From the NCBI RefSeq assembly GCF_017875645.1, contig NZ_JAGGMR010000001.1, positions 6,572,001 through 6,636,000 on the forward strand: 64,000 nucleotides of DNA, in the 5' to 3' direction. Shown in pieces: positions 42,658-49,982 of this stretch. The stretch is from Nocardia goodfellowii (lineage in GTDB: Bacteria > Actinomycetota > Actinomycetes > Mycobacteriales > Mycobacteriaceae). The translations under genes and the position numbers were made by a program. Every line of letters begins with the position of its first letter. Position 1 is the stretch's first letter. Below the pieces are notes generated by a model. The model was not told the DNA's origin. It was given only the letters and a program-made list of their open reading frames with translations, and ran no database searches.

Positions 42658-44970
42658 TCAAAGCTCGTAGGTTCGGGTTACCGCGATCAGATCTCCGTCT
42701 TCTCGGGTCGAGGCGACGGTGTCGCTGGGGCGGGGACGGAAGCCTGGTGCGTCGGCGAGGTTGTAGGACTCGTCGATGGCGGTCACTCGGATTCGGGTGG
42801 CGCCAGGCGTACGCAGTGTGATGTCGACTCCTTCCGGTGGAAGGTCGCGGAGGCGTATTTCGCCCGGCCAGGTCTTGGCGCGTGCACCGGTGACGTCGAG
42901 AGTGGACGATGTCATGCCCGGAAATGTCGCGGTTACCCGGTCGATCCGGTGATCGACGCGAAGTACCAGTGCGGTCGCCGCTCGCCGGGACGCCACGTGC
43001 AGCGTGACGGTGTCGCCGTCGCGGCCGCGGCGGTCGATCGACGGACCGTCGAGTGCCATCGGTTCGGCCACACCGGTCCAGAGCGGGCCGCGCGCGTATC
43101 CGGGCGAAAGCTGGGATACATCTTGGGTTTTCAGGTATTCGCGGGTCCAGTCGGCAGGTTCGGCTTCCCCGCTCACCCAGCTCGCCGTGCCGGTGTCCGC
43201 GTTGAGCACGTAGGCGAGGTGCGAGCGTTCGGGGTGATCGGCGTCGACGGTGTCCACCGCGAGACCGGTGCCGACCAGCGCCGCCGCCAGGATCGCGGCG
43301 GTGGCCGGTACGGCGGCGGTGGCTCGTTGCCCCCGGGCGGGGGACGGCAGCAACAGCTCGAACACCGGGAGCAGCAGCAGCCCGAACAGTGTCAAACACA
43401 CAGCGGTTACGCCACCGAGAGCCAAGCCCAAGCCGTTGAACAGATTACGAGCCAGCGTTGGTAGTACCGCGGTGGCGACCAAGAGCCCCAGCGTCAGTGC
43501 GACGACCGGGAACCAGCTCCCCCGGACCGGCAGCAGCAGTGCCGCCAACGCGCCCAACGCCGCGAACAACGCCGGCAGCGCGAACAGGAACGACGCGCCT
43601 GGCGCGAAGAGCGCGCACGCGATTCCAGCCGCGACCGGCCAGGTCAGAGCGCCGATCGCCAGCGCCGCCGGGCCCAGGCGGCGGCGAAGCAGCAGATACC
43701 AGCCGGATAAAGCCGTCGCGACCACCGCGACGAGGGCGCACTGGTAAGCCATCGGGCGATGCAGAAGTCCGCCCATCAGGTCGTAGCCGGGGCGCAACCA
43801 GACCAGCGCCGACCACATGGCCTGGCCGAGGAACAGCGACACCGCCAGGGGTACCGCCACCGAGACGGCGCTGACGAGGATGCGCGGAACGCTCACCAGC
43901 CGCCGCTGTCGCGCTGCCACCGCGAGGGCGACGAGCAGTAACAGAGCCAGCAGGGCGATCGGCGAAACCAGCGCGTCCGAGTAGGTGACCATGTGGCCGA
44001 ACAGGCGAAAGTAGGTCGCGTCGTGGTCGGACCGCAGCTCGGGCAGATCAGCAGCGCCCAGGGCGCGAGACAGCTGCAGCATGTTCTCGCCGTGGTGCTG
44101 CAGACTGCTCCGGTCGAGGTTGGCGAGAGAGTCACCGGCGGTGTGATAGTGCGACGAGTTCTCGATGTAGGCGAAGTTCAGTCCGGTGAAACCGGCATCC
44201 CGTAACGCGCTGAAGTCGGTGTTGTTGGGCAGTATTCGATACAGCTGGACCAGCGCCGAGTCACCTCGGGGATGGGGCACCGCCTCGGCGAACAACGAGA
44301 CCAAATCGGCGTTGTGCTCCGAGGTCTCGAACATCAGAGACGGTCCGCTGACTCCCCGGGCCTCCCAGTTGAGCACCACACCACCGGCGCGAGCCAGCGG
44401 GTGTGCACGTGCGAACGCGTCCGCGCCGAGTACGCCGTCTTCCTCACCGTCGGTGAACAGCAGGACGAGGTCGTTGCGCAGACCGCCTTGCGCGCTGATC
44501 AGCTGACCGACCTCGAGCATCGCCGCCACCGCCGCGCCATCGTCGGAAGCACCGGGGCCCATCGCGGCGGAATCGTAATGTGCGGCCAGCACAACCGTTC
44601 CGGTGGCGTCGCGTCCGGGCAGCGTCGCCACCACGTTGTCCACTCGGCCGAAAGTCGCGAGGCCGGTCGAGGAGCGAGTGCCGAGGGCGTGCTGAGTGGT
44701 CACGAAGAACCCGGCCGACCGCAGCTGCTCGGTGAGGTATTCCCGCGCCCGGTCACTGGCCGGACTGCCCAGCGGCCGCGGCTCGGTCGCGAAACGGTGC
44801 AGATGGGTCAGTGCCCGTTCGGCGCTGAATCTGTCGGTAACGGATGCGGAAAGCGGTTGCTGGCCGCTGCCTTCGCCCAGCACGGTTACCGCGACCGCGG
44901 CCAGCAGAACCAGCAGCGCCGCTACTCCCGCCTTTATCCGATGGGGAGTTTCGATCAGTTTTTCGATCAC
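42658..44970 (-). CDS. Membrane-anchored M28-family zinc peptidase
   Basis: This 770-residue protein has one N-terminal membrane segment (about 14-32), an M28 aminopeptidase domain (about 45-330), eight or nine further membrane helices (about 340-590) and a C-terminal domain outside. Zinc-site residues are visible: AAHYDS (His131, Asp133), GASDDGA (Asp143/144) and TDGEEDG (Glu176/177), with SSHYHTAGDSL further on. The layout is like Fxna/ERMP1-type and actinobacterial M28 membrane peptidases. It acts outside the cytoplasm; the substrate is unknown. Confidence 0.88.
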   Translation of the reverse strand: MIEKLIETPHRIKAGVAALLVLLAAVAVTVLGEGSGQQPLSASVTDRFSAERALTHLHRFATEPRPLGSPASDRAREYLTEQLRSAGFFVTTQHALGTRSSTGLATFGRVDNVVATLPGRDATGTVVLAAHYDSAAMGPGASDDGAAVAAMLEVGQLISAQGGLRNDLVLLFTDGEEDGVLGADAFARAHPLARAGGVVLNWEARGVSGPSLMFETSEHNADLVSLFAEAVPHPRGDSALVQLYRILPNNTDFSALRDAGFTGLNFAYIENSSHYHTAGDSLANLDRSSLQHHGENMLQLSRALGAADLPELRSDHDATYFRLFGHMVTYSDALVSPIALLALLLLVALAVAARQRRLVSVPRILVSAVSVAVPLAVSLFLGQAMWSALVWLRPGYDLMGGLLHRPMAYQCALVAVVATALSGWYLLLRRRLGPAALAIGALTWPVAAGIACALFAPGASFLFALPALFAALGALAALLLPVRGSWFPVVALTLGLLVATAVLPTLARNLFNGLGLALGGVTAVCLTLFGLLLLPVFELLLPSPARGQRATAAVPATAAILAAALVGTGLAVDTVDADHPERSHLAYVLNADTGTASWVSGEAEPADWTREYLKTQDVSQLSPGYARGPLWTGVAEPMALDGPSIDRRGRDGDTVTLHVASRRAATALVLRVDHRIDRVTATFPGMTSSTLDVTGARAKTWPGEIRLRDLPPEGVDITLRTPGATRIRVTAIDESYNLADAPGFRPRPSDTVASTREDGDLIAVTRTYEL

Positions 44971-44976
44971 GATGCG

Positions 44977-44982
44977 ACGCTA
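44977..44982 (-). promoter_or_regulatory. Candidate -10 element of a leaderless promoter
   Basis: On the complement TAGCGT stands six bases before the GTG at 44970, and no Shine-Dalgarno sequence is present. Confidence 0.4.
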
Positions 44983-45008
44983 TGCAGCGGGAATATCGAT
45001 CAGTACGG

Positions 45009-45072
45009 GGAAATCCGCACACCGAGTGCGGAAAACCACAATGGTCCGCCCGGAAAACCGCAATGGTCCGCC
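45009..45072 (+). repeat. Three phased repeats upstream of the DedA operon
   Basis: Two 21-base units at 45030-45050 and 45052-45072 differ at one base (core GGAAAACCRCAATGG, end TCCGCC). A weaker unit starts at 45009 (GGAAATCCGCACA). The period is 21-22 bases, two helical turns. The array ends 14 bases before a possible -10 (TAACGT, 45086-45091) and 26 bases before the ATG, the position expected for an activator. Confidence 0.7.
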
Positions 45073-45098
45073 GATTTCACGCCGGTAACGTCGTTTTC

Positions 45099-45737
45099 AT
45101 GGATATCGTCGCAACCACGAACACCACAGAGCTGGGTGGTGTCGCCGCATGGGCGGTCGATCTGATGGAACGCCTCGGCGGCTTCGGCGCCGGGCTGGCC
45201 ATAGCCGCGGAGAACTTGTTCCCGCCGTTGCCGAGCGAAGTGATCCTGCCGCTGGCCGGATTCGCTGCCGCGCGCGGGGAGATATCTCTCGTCGGTGCGA
45301 TCGGCTGGACGACCGCCGGTTCACTGATCGGCGCGACCGTGCTCTATCTGCTCGGAGTCGCGCTCGGCCGTGATCGGTTGTACGCGATCGTGCGTCGCCT
45401 GCCGCTGGTGCACACCGACGATCTTGCGCGCAGCGAGGAATGGTTCGCCCGGCACGGCCGCAAGGCAGTGCTGTTCGGCCGCATGGTTCCGATCGTGCGC
45501 AGTCTGGTCTCGATTCCGGCGGGCGTGCAGCGCATGCCGCTCGGTCAGTTCGTCGCGCTGACCGCACTGGGCAGCGCGATCTGGAATTCGCTGTTCGTTC
45601 TCGCCGGACATAGTCTCGGCGCGAATTGGGAGACGGTCTCGGAATACGTCTCGCGGTATCAATTGCTGGTGTTGGCGCTGATCGCGCTCGGCGTAGTCGT
45701 GTGGTTTGTTCGCCGCTTGCGCGCCCGGCTAGCCTGA
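45099..45737 (+). CDS. DedA-family membrane protein
   Basis: This 212-residue protein shows the DedA pattern: AENLFPPLPSEVILPLAGFAAARGEI, GATVLYLLGVALGRD, WFARHGRKAVLFGRMVPIVRSLVSIPAGVQRMPLGQF and GSAIWNSLFVLAGHSLG. DedA/VTT proteins help flip or recycle lipids such as undecaprenyl phosphate and maintain envelope energetics. A two-component system starts five bases downstream, so the three genes form an operon. Confidence 0.9.
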   Translation: MDIVATTNTTELGGVAAWAVDLMERLGGFGAGLAIAAENLFPPLPSEVILPLAGFAAARGEISLVGAIGWTTAGSLIGATVLYLLGVALGRDRLYAIVRRLPLVHTDDLARSEEWFARHGRKAVLFGRMVPIVRSLVSIPAGVQRMPLGQFVALTALGSAIWNSLFVLAGHSLGANWETVSEYVSRYQLLVLALIALGVVVWFVRRLRARLA

Positions 45738-45741
45738 CCGC

Positions 45742-46836
45742 GTGATCATGGCGAAGTTGCCCGACTCGTTCGTGCGGGCCATCCGCGCGCTGGTCGGCGC
45801 GATATTCGGAACGATCACCGCGCTCACCGGACTGTTCGCGGCGCTCGCGGGCCGCGACACCCGGCTGCCCCGCCAGGTGCGTCGCGACCGGCAGCGCCTG
45901 GTCCGGTGGTTCGGCGCATCCGCGGTCGGTGACCTGCCGGATCGCGACCCCCGCCGATATGTCCTGGCGCGCTCGGCTTACGGCATCGTCGGGGGCGTCC
46001 TACTCGTCGGTGTGCTGGTCGCCGCGGTGGGTTATTTCAGCTGGGCGGTCGAACTCACCGCGCGGGGACGGATCCCGATCCAAACCGGCGCGGTGACGAT
46101 GGCGGTCGGCGCCGTCGGCGTCTACCTGTGCGCGCGGTTCGCGATCGCCCTCGGGCGGTGGGACGTCACACTCGCGCTGCGCTTCCTCGCCGCCGACCCG
46201 ACACAGCATCGCCTGCGCGAGCTGGAACGCACCCGCGCCGACGTCGTCCGCGCGGTGGACGACGAGCGCCGCCGGATCGAACGAGCCCTGCACGACGGTG
46301 TCCAACAGCGCGCTGTCGCGTTGGCACTGCAACTCGGCCGAGCCCGCCGCCGCACGAGCGGGGAAACCGCCGAATTGGTCACCGAACTCGACCGCGCGGC
46401 CGTCGAGGCCGGACAGTTGATCCGCGACTTGCGCGAGGTCGCCTGGCGGATCTATCCAGCGGTCCTCGACGAGCACGGACTCGAAGTCGCATTGCGCGGG
46501 TTGTCGGCACACACCACGATGCCGCTCCGGCTCGAGGTCCATCTGGACCGCCCACCGGAGCCCGCGATCGCGGCCGCGGCGTACTTCGTAGTCGCCGAAG
46601 CTGTCACCAATGCGGTCAAACACTCCGGCGCCCATACCGTTTCGGTTTCGGTCGGCACCACGATGGATCGCCTGACAGCGGAGGTGCACGACGACGGATG
46701 CGGCGGAGCCGACCCCGCCGGGACGGGCCTGACCGGTCTGCGGCGGCGCGTCGCCGCGCTGGACGGAACTCTGCACGTCCGCAGCCCCGCGGGTGGGCCG
46801 ACCGTTTTGCGAGCGGAGTTGCCGTGCGCGTCGTGA
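45742..46836 (+). CDS. Sensor histidine kinase, NarX/DesK type
   Basis: This 364-residue protein has two membrane segments (about 75-100 and 113-135), a HisKA_3 dimerisation region with the phospho-acceptor His in DDERRRIERALHDGVQQRAVALALQLG, and a HATPase domain (VVAEAVTNAVKHSGA, HDDGCGGADPAGTGLTGLRRRV). The extracytoplasmic loop is very short, so it probably senses the membrane itself. GTG 45742 or ATG 45748 is the start. Confidence 0.9.
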   Translation: MIMAKLPDSFVRAIRALVGAIFGTITALTGLFAALAGRDTRLPRQVRRDRQRLVRWFGASAVGDLPDRDPRRYVLARSAYGIVGGVLLVGVLVAAVGYFSWAVELTARGRIPIQTGAVTMAVGAVGVYLCARFAIALGRWDVTLALRFLAADPTQHRLRELERTRADVVRAVDDERRRIERALHDGVQQRAVALALQLGRARRRTSGETAELVTELDRAAVEAGQLIRDLREVAWRIYPAVLDEHGLEVALRGLSAHTTMPLRLEVHLDRPPEPAIAAAAYFVVAEAVTNAVKHSGAHTVSVSVGTTMDRLTAEVHDDGCGGADPAGTGLTGLRRRVAALDGTLHVRSPAGGPTVLRAELPCAS

Positions 46837-47474
46837 TCGCCGAGGATTCCACGCTGCTGCGCGAAGGACTGACCCGCCTGCTGGCGGATGAAGGGCATGA
46901 GGTGACCGCGGTCGGTACGGCGATCGAACTCGTCCACGAAATAGACCGTGACACACCGGATCTCGCCATCGTGGACGTCCGCATGCCGCCGACGCACTCT
47001 ACCGAGGGCCTGGACGCCGCCAAGACGTTGAAAGCCCGCTATCCGGATCTCGGTGTATTGGTGCTGTCCCAGTACGTCGAACAGCGCAGTGCCGTCGAAC
47101 TTCTCACCGCGGGCCAGGGTGGCGTCGGATACCTGCTGAAGGACCGTATCGCCGACCTCGACACATTTCTGGCGGACATGAACCGGGTCGCTAACGGCGG
47201 CACCGCTTTCGATCCCGAGGTGGTCCGTCAATTGTTCGCCCAGCAACGGCGACCGCAGCCGCTCGCCGCCCTCTCGCCGCGGGAACTCGACGTTCTTCAC
47301 CTACTTTCCCAGGGGTACACCAACACTGGGACAGCCGATCATCTTTCCCTGTCCGTCAGCGCGGTCGAGAAACACGTCAACGCTATTTTCACCAAGCTCG
47401 AATTGGCCAAAGACCCCAACCACAGCCAGCGCGTCCGGGCCGTGTTGATCTACCTGGAACAGAACACCTCCTGA
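46824..47474 (+). CDS. LuxR/NarL-family response regulator
   Basis: This 216-residue protein has a receiver domain (VVIAEDSTLLREGL, phospho-acceptor in LAIVDVRMPP, LKDRI near the end) and a LuxR-type helix-turn-helix (LSPRELDVLHLLSQGYTNTGTADHLSLSVSAVEKHVNAIFTKLEL). The GTG at 46824 overlaps the kinase gene by 13 bases. The phased repeats upstream of dedA are a candidate target. Confidence 0.92.
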   Translation: MRVVIAEDSTLLREGLTRLLADEGHEVTAVGTAIELVHEIDRDTPDLAIVDVRMPPTHSTEGLDAAKTLKARYPDLGVLVLSQYVEQRSAVELLTAGQGGVGYLLKDRIADLDTFLADMNRVANGGTAFDPEVVRQLFAQQRRPQPLAALSPRELDVLHLLSQGYTNTGTADHLSLSVSAVEKHVNAIFTKLELAKDPNHSQRVRAVLIYLEQNTS

Positions 47475-47499
47475 ACGCTCGCGAGGCCGGCCGTTCCAC

Positions 47500-47529
47500 G
47501 CTGCTGTCAGCGGATCCGCTGACAGCAGC
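47500..47529. promoter_or_regulatory. 30-base perfect palindrome upstream of the clpP pair
   Basis: The left half is GCTGCTGTCAGCGGA (47500-47514) and the right half is its exact reverse complement, with no spacer. It lies 25 bases after the response-regulator stop and 41 bases before the clpP start. It could terminate the upstream operon, but no T-run follows. A binding site for the PopR-like regulator at 48813 is the alternative. Confidence 0.6.
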
Positions 47530-47570
47530 AGGGGGCGATTTCCGGGGTCGGGCTGGGGCACGGTGGGTGC

Positions 47571-48173
47571 ATGGCACATGACGACAAGACGCCGACGTTC
47601 AATTGGCGCATCCGGGAACAGCTTTTCGGCCGGCGGATTCTGGTGCTCGACGGTCCGCTGGACGACGACAACGGAGCGCTGCTGATGACGCAGTTGCTGA
47701 CCCTCGCCGCCGAGGATGCCGAGGCCGGGATCTCGCTGTGGATCCATTCACCGGGCGGATCGGTTCCGGCGATGCTCGCCATTCGCGATGTCATGCGGCT
47801 GGTGCCGTGTGAGGTGTCCACACTGGCGCTCGGATTAGCTTGCAGCGCTGGGCAATTCCTGCTTTCGGCCGGAACTCCGGGGCGGCGGTTCGCCTTGCCG
47901 CACGCGCGGATTCTCATGCATCAGGGCTCAGCCGGAATCGGTGGCAGTGCGGTGGAGGTCGAGGTGCAGGCCGACGATTTGCGCTACACGGTGCAGACCG
48001 TCCTCGGACTCATCTCCGAGGACACCGGCCAGCCCTACGACCAGATCTTCGAGGACTCCTTGCACGACCGATGGTTCACCGCGACCCAGGCCCGGGAGTA
48101 CGGGTTCATCGACGGGATCGTCGACTCGTTCTGGCAGGTCGTTCCGCAGCGGCAGCGGGTGGGAATCTCATGA
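47571..48173 (+). CDS. ClpP-family peptidase subunit with intact triad
   Basis: This 200-residue ClpP homologue keeps the catalytic Ser92 (LGLACSAGQFLLSAG), His117 (ILMHQGS) and Asp162 (FEDSLHDRWF), and the handle SPGGSVPAM. It is divergent compared with housekeeping ClpP1/ClpP2 and most like the ClpP3-type subunits of Streptomyces. No propeptide is obvious. Its stop overlaps the start of the second clpP gene (ATGA). No clpX or tig gene is adjacent. Confidence 0.88.
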   Translation: MAHDDKTPTFNWRIREQLFGRRILVLDGPLDDDNGALLMTQLLTLAAEDAEAGISLWIHSPGGSVPAMLAIRDVMRLVPCEVSTLALGLACSAGQFLLSAGTPGRRFALPHARILMHQGSAGIGGSAVEVEVQADDLRYTVQTVLGLISEDTGQPYDQIFEDSLHDRWFTATQAREYGFIDGIVDSFWQVVPQRQRVGIS

Positions 48174-48760
48174 CCAGCTACACGATTCCGAATGTCATCG
48201 CCCAGCATCCGCGCGGCGAGCGCATCATGGATGTGTACTCGCACCTGCTCACCGAGCGCATCGTCTACCTCGGCACCCCCATCGATTCGGGTGTCGCCAA
48301 CGCGCTCATCGCGCAGCTGCTGCACCTCGACGCCGACAGTCCCGGCCAGGACATCAACCTCTACATCAATTGCGAGGGCGGAGATTTGACCGCCATGCTC
48401 GCGCTCTACGACACCATGCAGCACATCCAGTCTCCGGTGGTCACCACCTGCGTCGGCCAAGCCATCGCGGTCGGCGCGGTACTGCTGACCGGCGGCGTGG
48501 CGGGCCGGCGATCGCTGCTCCCGCACGCCCGGGTCGTCCTGCATCAACCCGCGGCTCGCGGGCAGGGCACCATCCCCGACCTCATCCTGCAGGCCGACGA
48601 GTTGGTCCGGATGCGCGCCGAGGTCGAAGCCATCCTGTCCAAGCACACCGGCCAGTCGGTGGAGACGCTGCGGCACGACACCGACCGCGACCGCGTCTTC
48701 ACCGCACAGGCGGCCATCGATTACGGCATCGTCGACCAAGTACTGGCACCGCGGGATTGA
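48170..48760 (+). CDS. ClpP-family subunit lacking the catalytic serine
   Basis: This 196-residue ClpP homologue has GQAIAVGA at 96-103 where active subunits have GQAASMGA, so Ala100 replaces the catalytic Ser. His125 (VVLHQPAA) and Asp170 (RHDTDRD) are kept, as is the CEGGDLTAM handle. It should be proteolytically dead by itself and probably forms a mixed tetradecamer with the subunit at 47571, as ClpR subunits do in cyanobacteria and plastids. The ATG at 48170 overlaps the previous stop. Confidence 0.88.
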   Translation: MTSYTIPNVIAQHPRGERIMDVYSHLLTERIVYLGTPIDSGVANALIAQLLHLDADSPGQDINLYINCEGGDLTAMLALYDTMQHIQSPVVTTCVGQAIAVGAVLLTGGVAGRRSLLPHARVVLHQPAARGQGTIPDLILQADELVRMRAEVEAILSKHTGQSVETLRHDTDRDRVFTAQAAIDYGIVDQVLAPRD

Positions 48761-48774
48761 CCGGCGCGCAGGGC

Positions 48775-48811
48775 GACGGCGCGCCGGACCGAGGGGGACG
48801 GCGCGCCGGAC
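48775..48811. repeat. Two identical 15-base repeats between convergent genes
   Basis: GACGGCGCGCCGGAC occurs at 48775-48789 and 48797-48811, 22 bases apart. Each holds the palindrome GGCGCGCC. They fill the 52-base gap between the second clpP gene and the convergent regulator and may form a bidirectional terminator. Confidence 0.65.
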
Positions 48812-48812
48812 G

Positions 48813-49316
48813 CTACGCCGCGAGGAGCAGCCCGTTGTAGGGAGCGTTCGCGCGCGGCCCGGCCGAACGCGTCAGGGCGGGCCGTTGCTGCTGGAACAGG
48901 TCGTCGGCGACCTGATGGATGAGCCCGCCGAGCGGGATGTCGAGCGCACCCGCCATGGCGGCGATCATCTCGCTGGAGGGTTCCTTGAGGCCGCGCTCCA
49001 CCTCCGAGAGGTACTGCGGTGAAACCCCGGCTCGCCCAGCGGTTTCCGCGAGCGTCTCGCGCTGCTCCTGTCGCAGCGCCCGCAGCCGCTGCCCCAGGGC
49101 CTCCCGCCAGAGGAGCTCGCGGACAGGCCGCGGCCGGGCACCGCGCGCGGCCGGCGCAAGCCGATCGACCGGAGCCGAGGACCGTCGATCGAGGGCAGGC
49201 AGTTTCCCGGAAATCTCCGGATGCGGATTGCGCGGCCGATGGTCACGACCGCCGGGGATCGCCCGCAATCGCGGCGGTTCGGTCCGCGGAATCTCAGCGC
49301 TCGGATGCTCGCTCAT
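48813..49316 (-). CDS. PopR/ClgR-like XRE regulator of clp genes
   Basis: This 167-residue protein has a long basic N-terminal region and an XRE helix-turn-helix (about 68-135: VRELLWREALGQRLRALRQEQRETLAETAGRAGVSPQYLSEVERGLKEPSSEMIAAMAGALDIPLGGLI). VRELLWR followed by YLSEVERGxKEPSSE is the mark of ClgR/PopR regulators. The last residues are Leu-Leu-Leu-Ala-Ala; in Streptomyces, ClgR and PopR carry a C-terminal Ala-Ala signal that makes them ClpP substrates. It is convergent with the clpP pair and is the likely activator of that operon. Confidence 0.85.
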   Translation of the reverse strand: MSEHPSAEIPRTEPPRLRAIPGGRDHRPRNPHPEISGKLPALDRRSSAPVDRLAPAARGARPRPVRELLWREALGQRLRALRQEQRETLAETAGRAGVSPQYLSEVERGLKEPSSEMIAAMAGALDIPLGGLIHQVADDLFQQQRPALTRSAGPRANAPYNGLLLAA

Positions 49317-49322
49317 AGTCGG

Positions 49323-49328
49323 AGCGTA
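49323..49328 (-). promoter_or_regulatory. Candidate -10 element of a leaderless promoter
   Basis: On the complement TACGCT stands six bases before the ATG at 49316, and no Shine-Dalgarno sequence is present. Confidence 0.4.
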
Positions 49329-49406
49329 CGGCTGGACTCCACCCCGTGCCCGCTCCTCTGCTCTGGGCGAACAGCATCGTGCGGCTATCGCCCGCCAGTC
49401 CGATCG

Positions 49407-49982
49407 CTAGTGCGCGGCCGGGGCGGGAAGCAAGATCGTCCGCAGCACTTCCGCCCATTCCTCCGGGCTCGGCGGCGCGCCGGTGACCAGGGCCTGCATC
49501 AGCATGCCGTCGATCGTGGCCGCCAGGATCCGGAGCCGTATCGGGTCATCGGTGTATTGGCGGCCGAACCGCTCGATCGCGTCCAGCCAGCGTCGCGGTG
49601 GTTCACGGAGTTCGGGGCGGCAGGCGGCCAGCAGATACAGCTCGAATTCGGCCTGCAGGTGCGCGGTTTCGGCGACCGCGGCGACCGTCACCTCGGTCAG
49701 CATCCGGATGCCCTGCTCGCCGCCGCCGCTCGCCTCGGTCAGCTTCCGGATCCGCTCGGCATCCTGGTCCATGCACGAGGTGAGGGCGGCGGTGAGCAGG
49801 TCATCGATGGTTTTGAAGTGGTACGCGGCCGAGGTCGGCGGCTGACCCGCTTCTTTGGCGACGGCACGGTGACTTACCCCGGCGACGCCCTCGCGCGCGA
49901 CGACCCGGATGGTGGCCTCGATCAGCTCCTTCTTGCGCCGTTCACCCTTGAGCTTGCGGCCGTCCGTAGTCGCTTCGCTCAA
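49407..49982 (-). CDS. TetR-family regulator
   Basis: This 191-residue protein has a TetR helix-turn-helix (KKELIEATIRVVAREGVAGVSHRAVAKEAGQPPTSAAYHFKTIDDLL) and a helical ligand domain. It starts at a TTG at 49982 behind GAGGAG and overlaps the end of the MFS gene by 41 bases, so both are one operon. It probably represses that operon through the site at 51195. Confidence 0.88.
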   Translation of the reverse strand: MSEATTDGRKLKGERRKKELIEATIRVVAREGVAGVSHRAVAKEAGQPPTSAAYHFKTIDDLLTAALTSCMDQDAERIRKLTEASGGGEQGIRMLTEVTVAAVAETAHLQAEFELYLLAACRPELREPPRRWLDAIERFGRQYTDDPIRLRILAATIDGMLMQALVTGAPPSPEEWAEVLRTILLPAPAAH

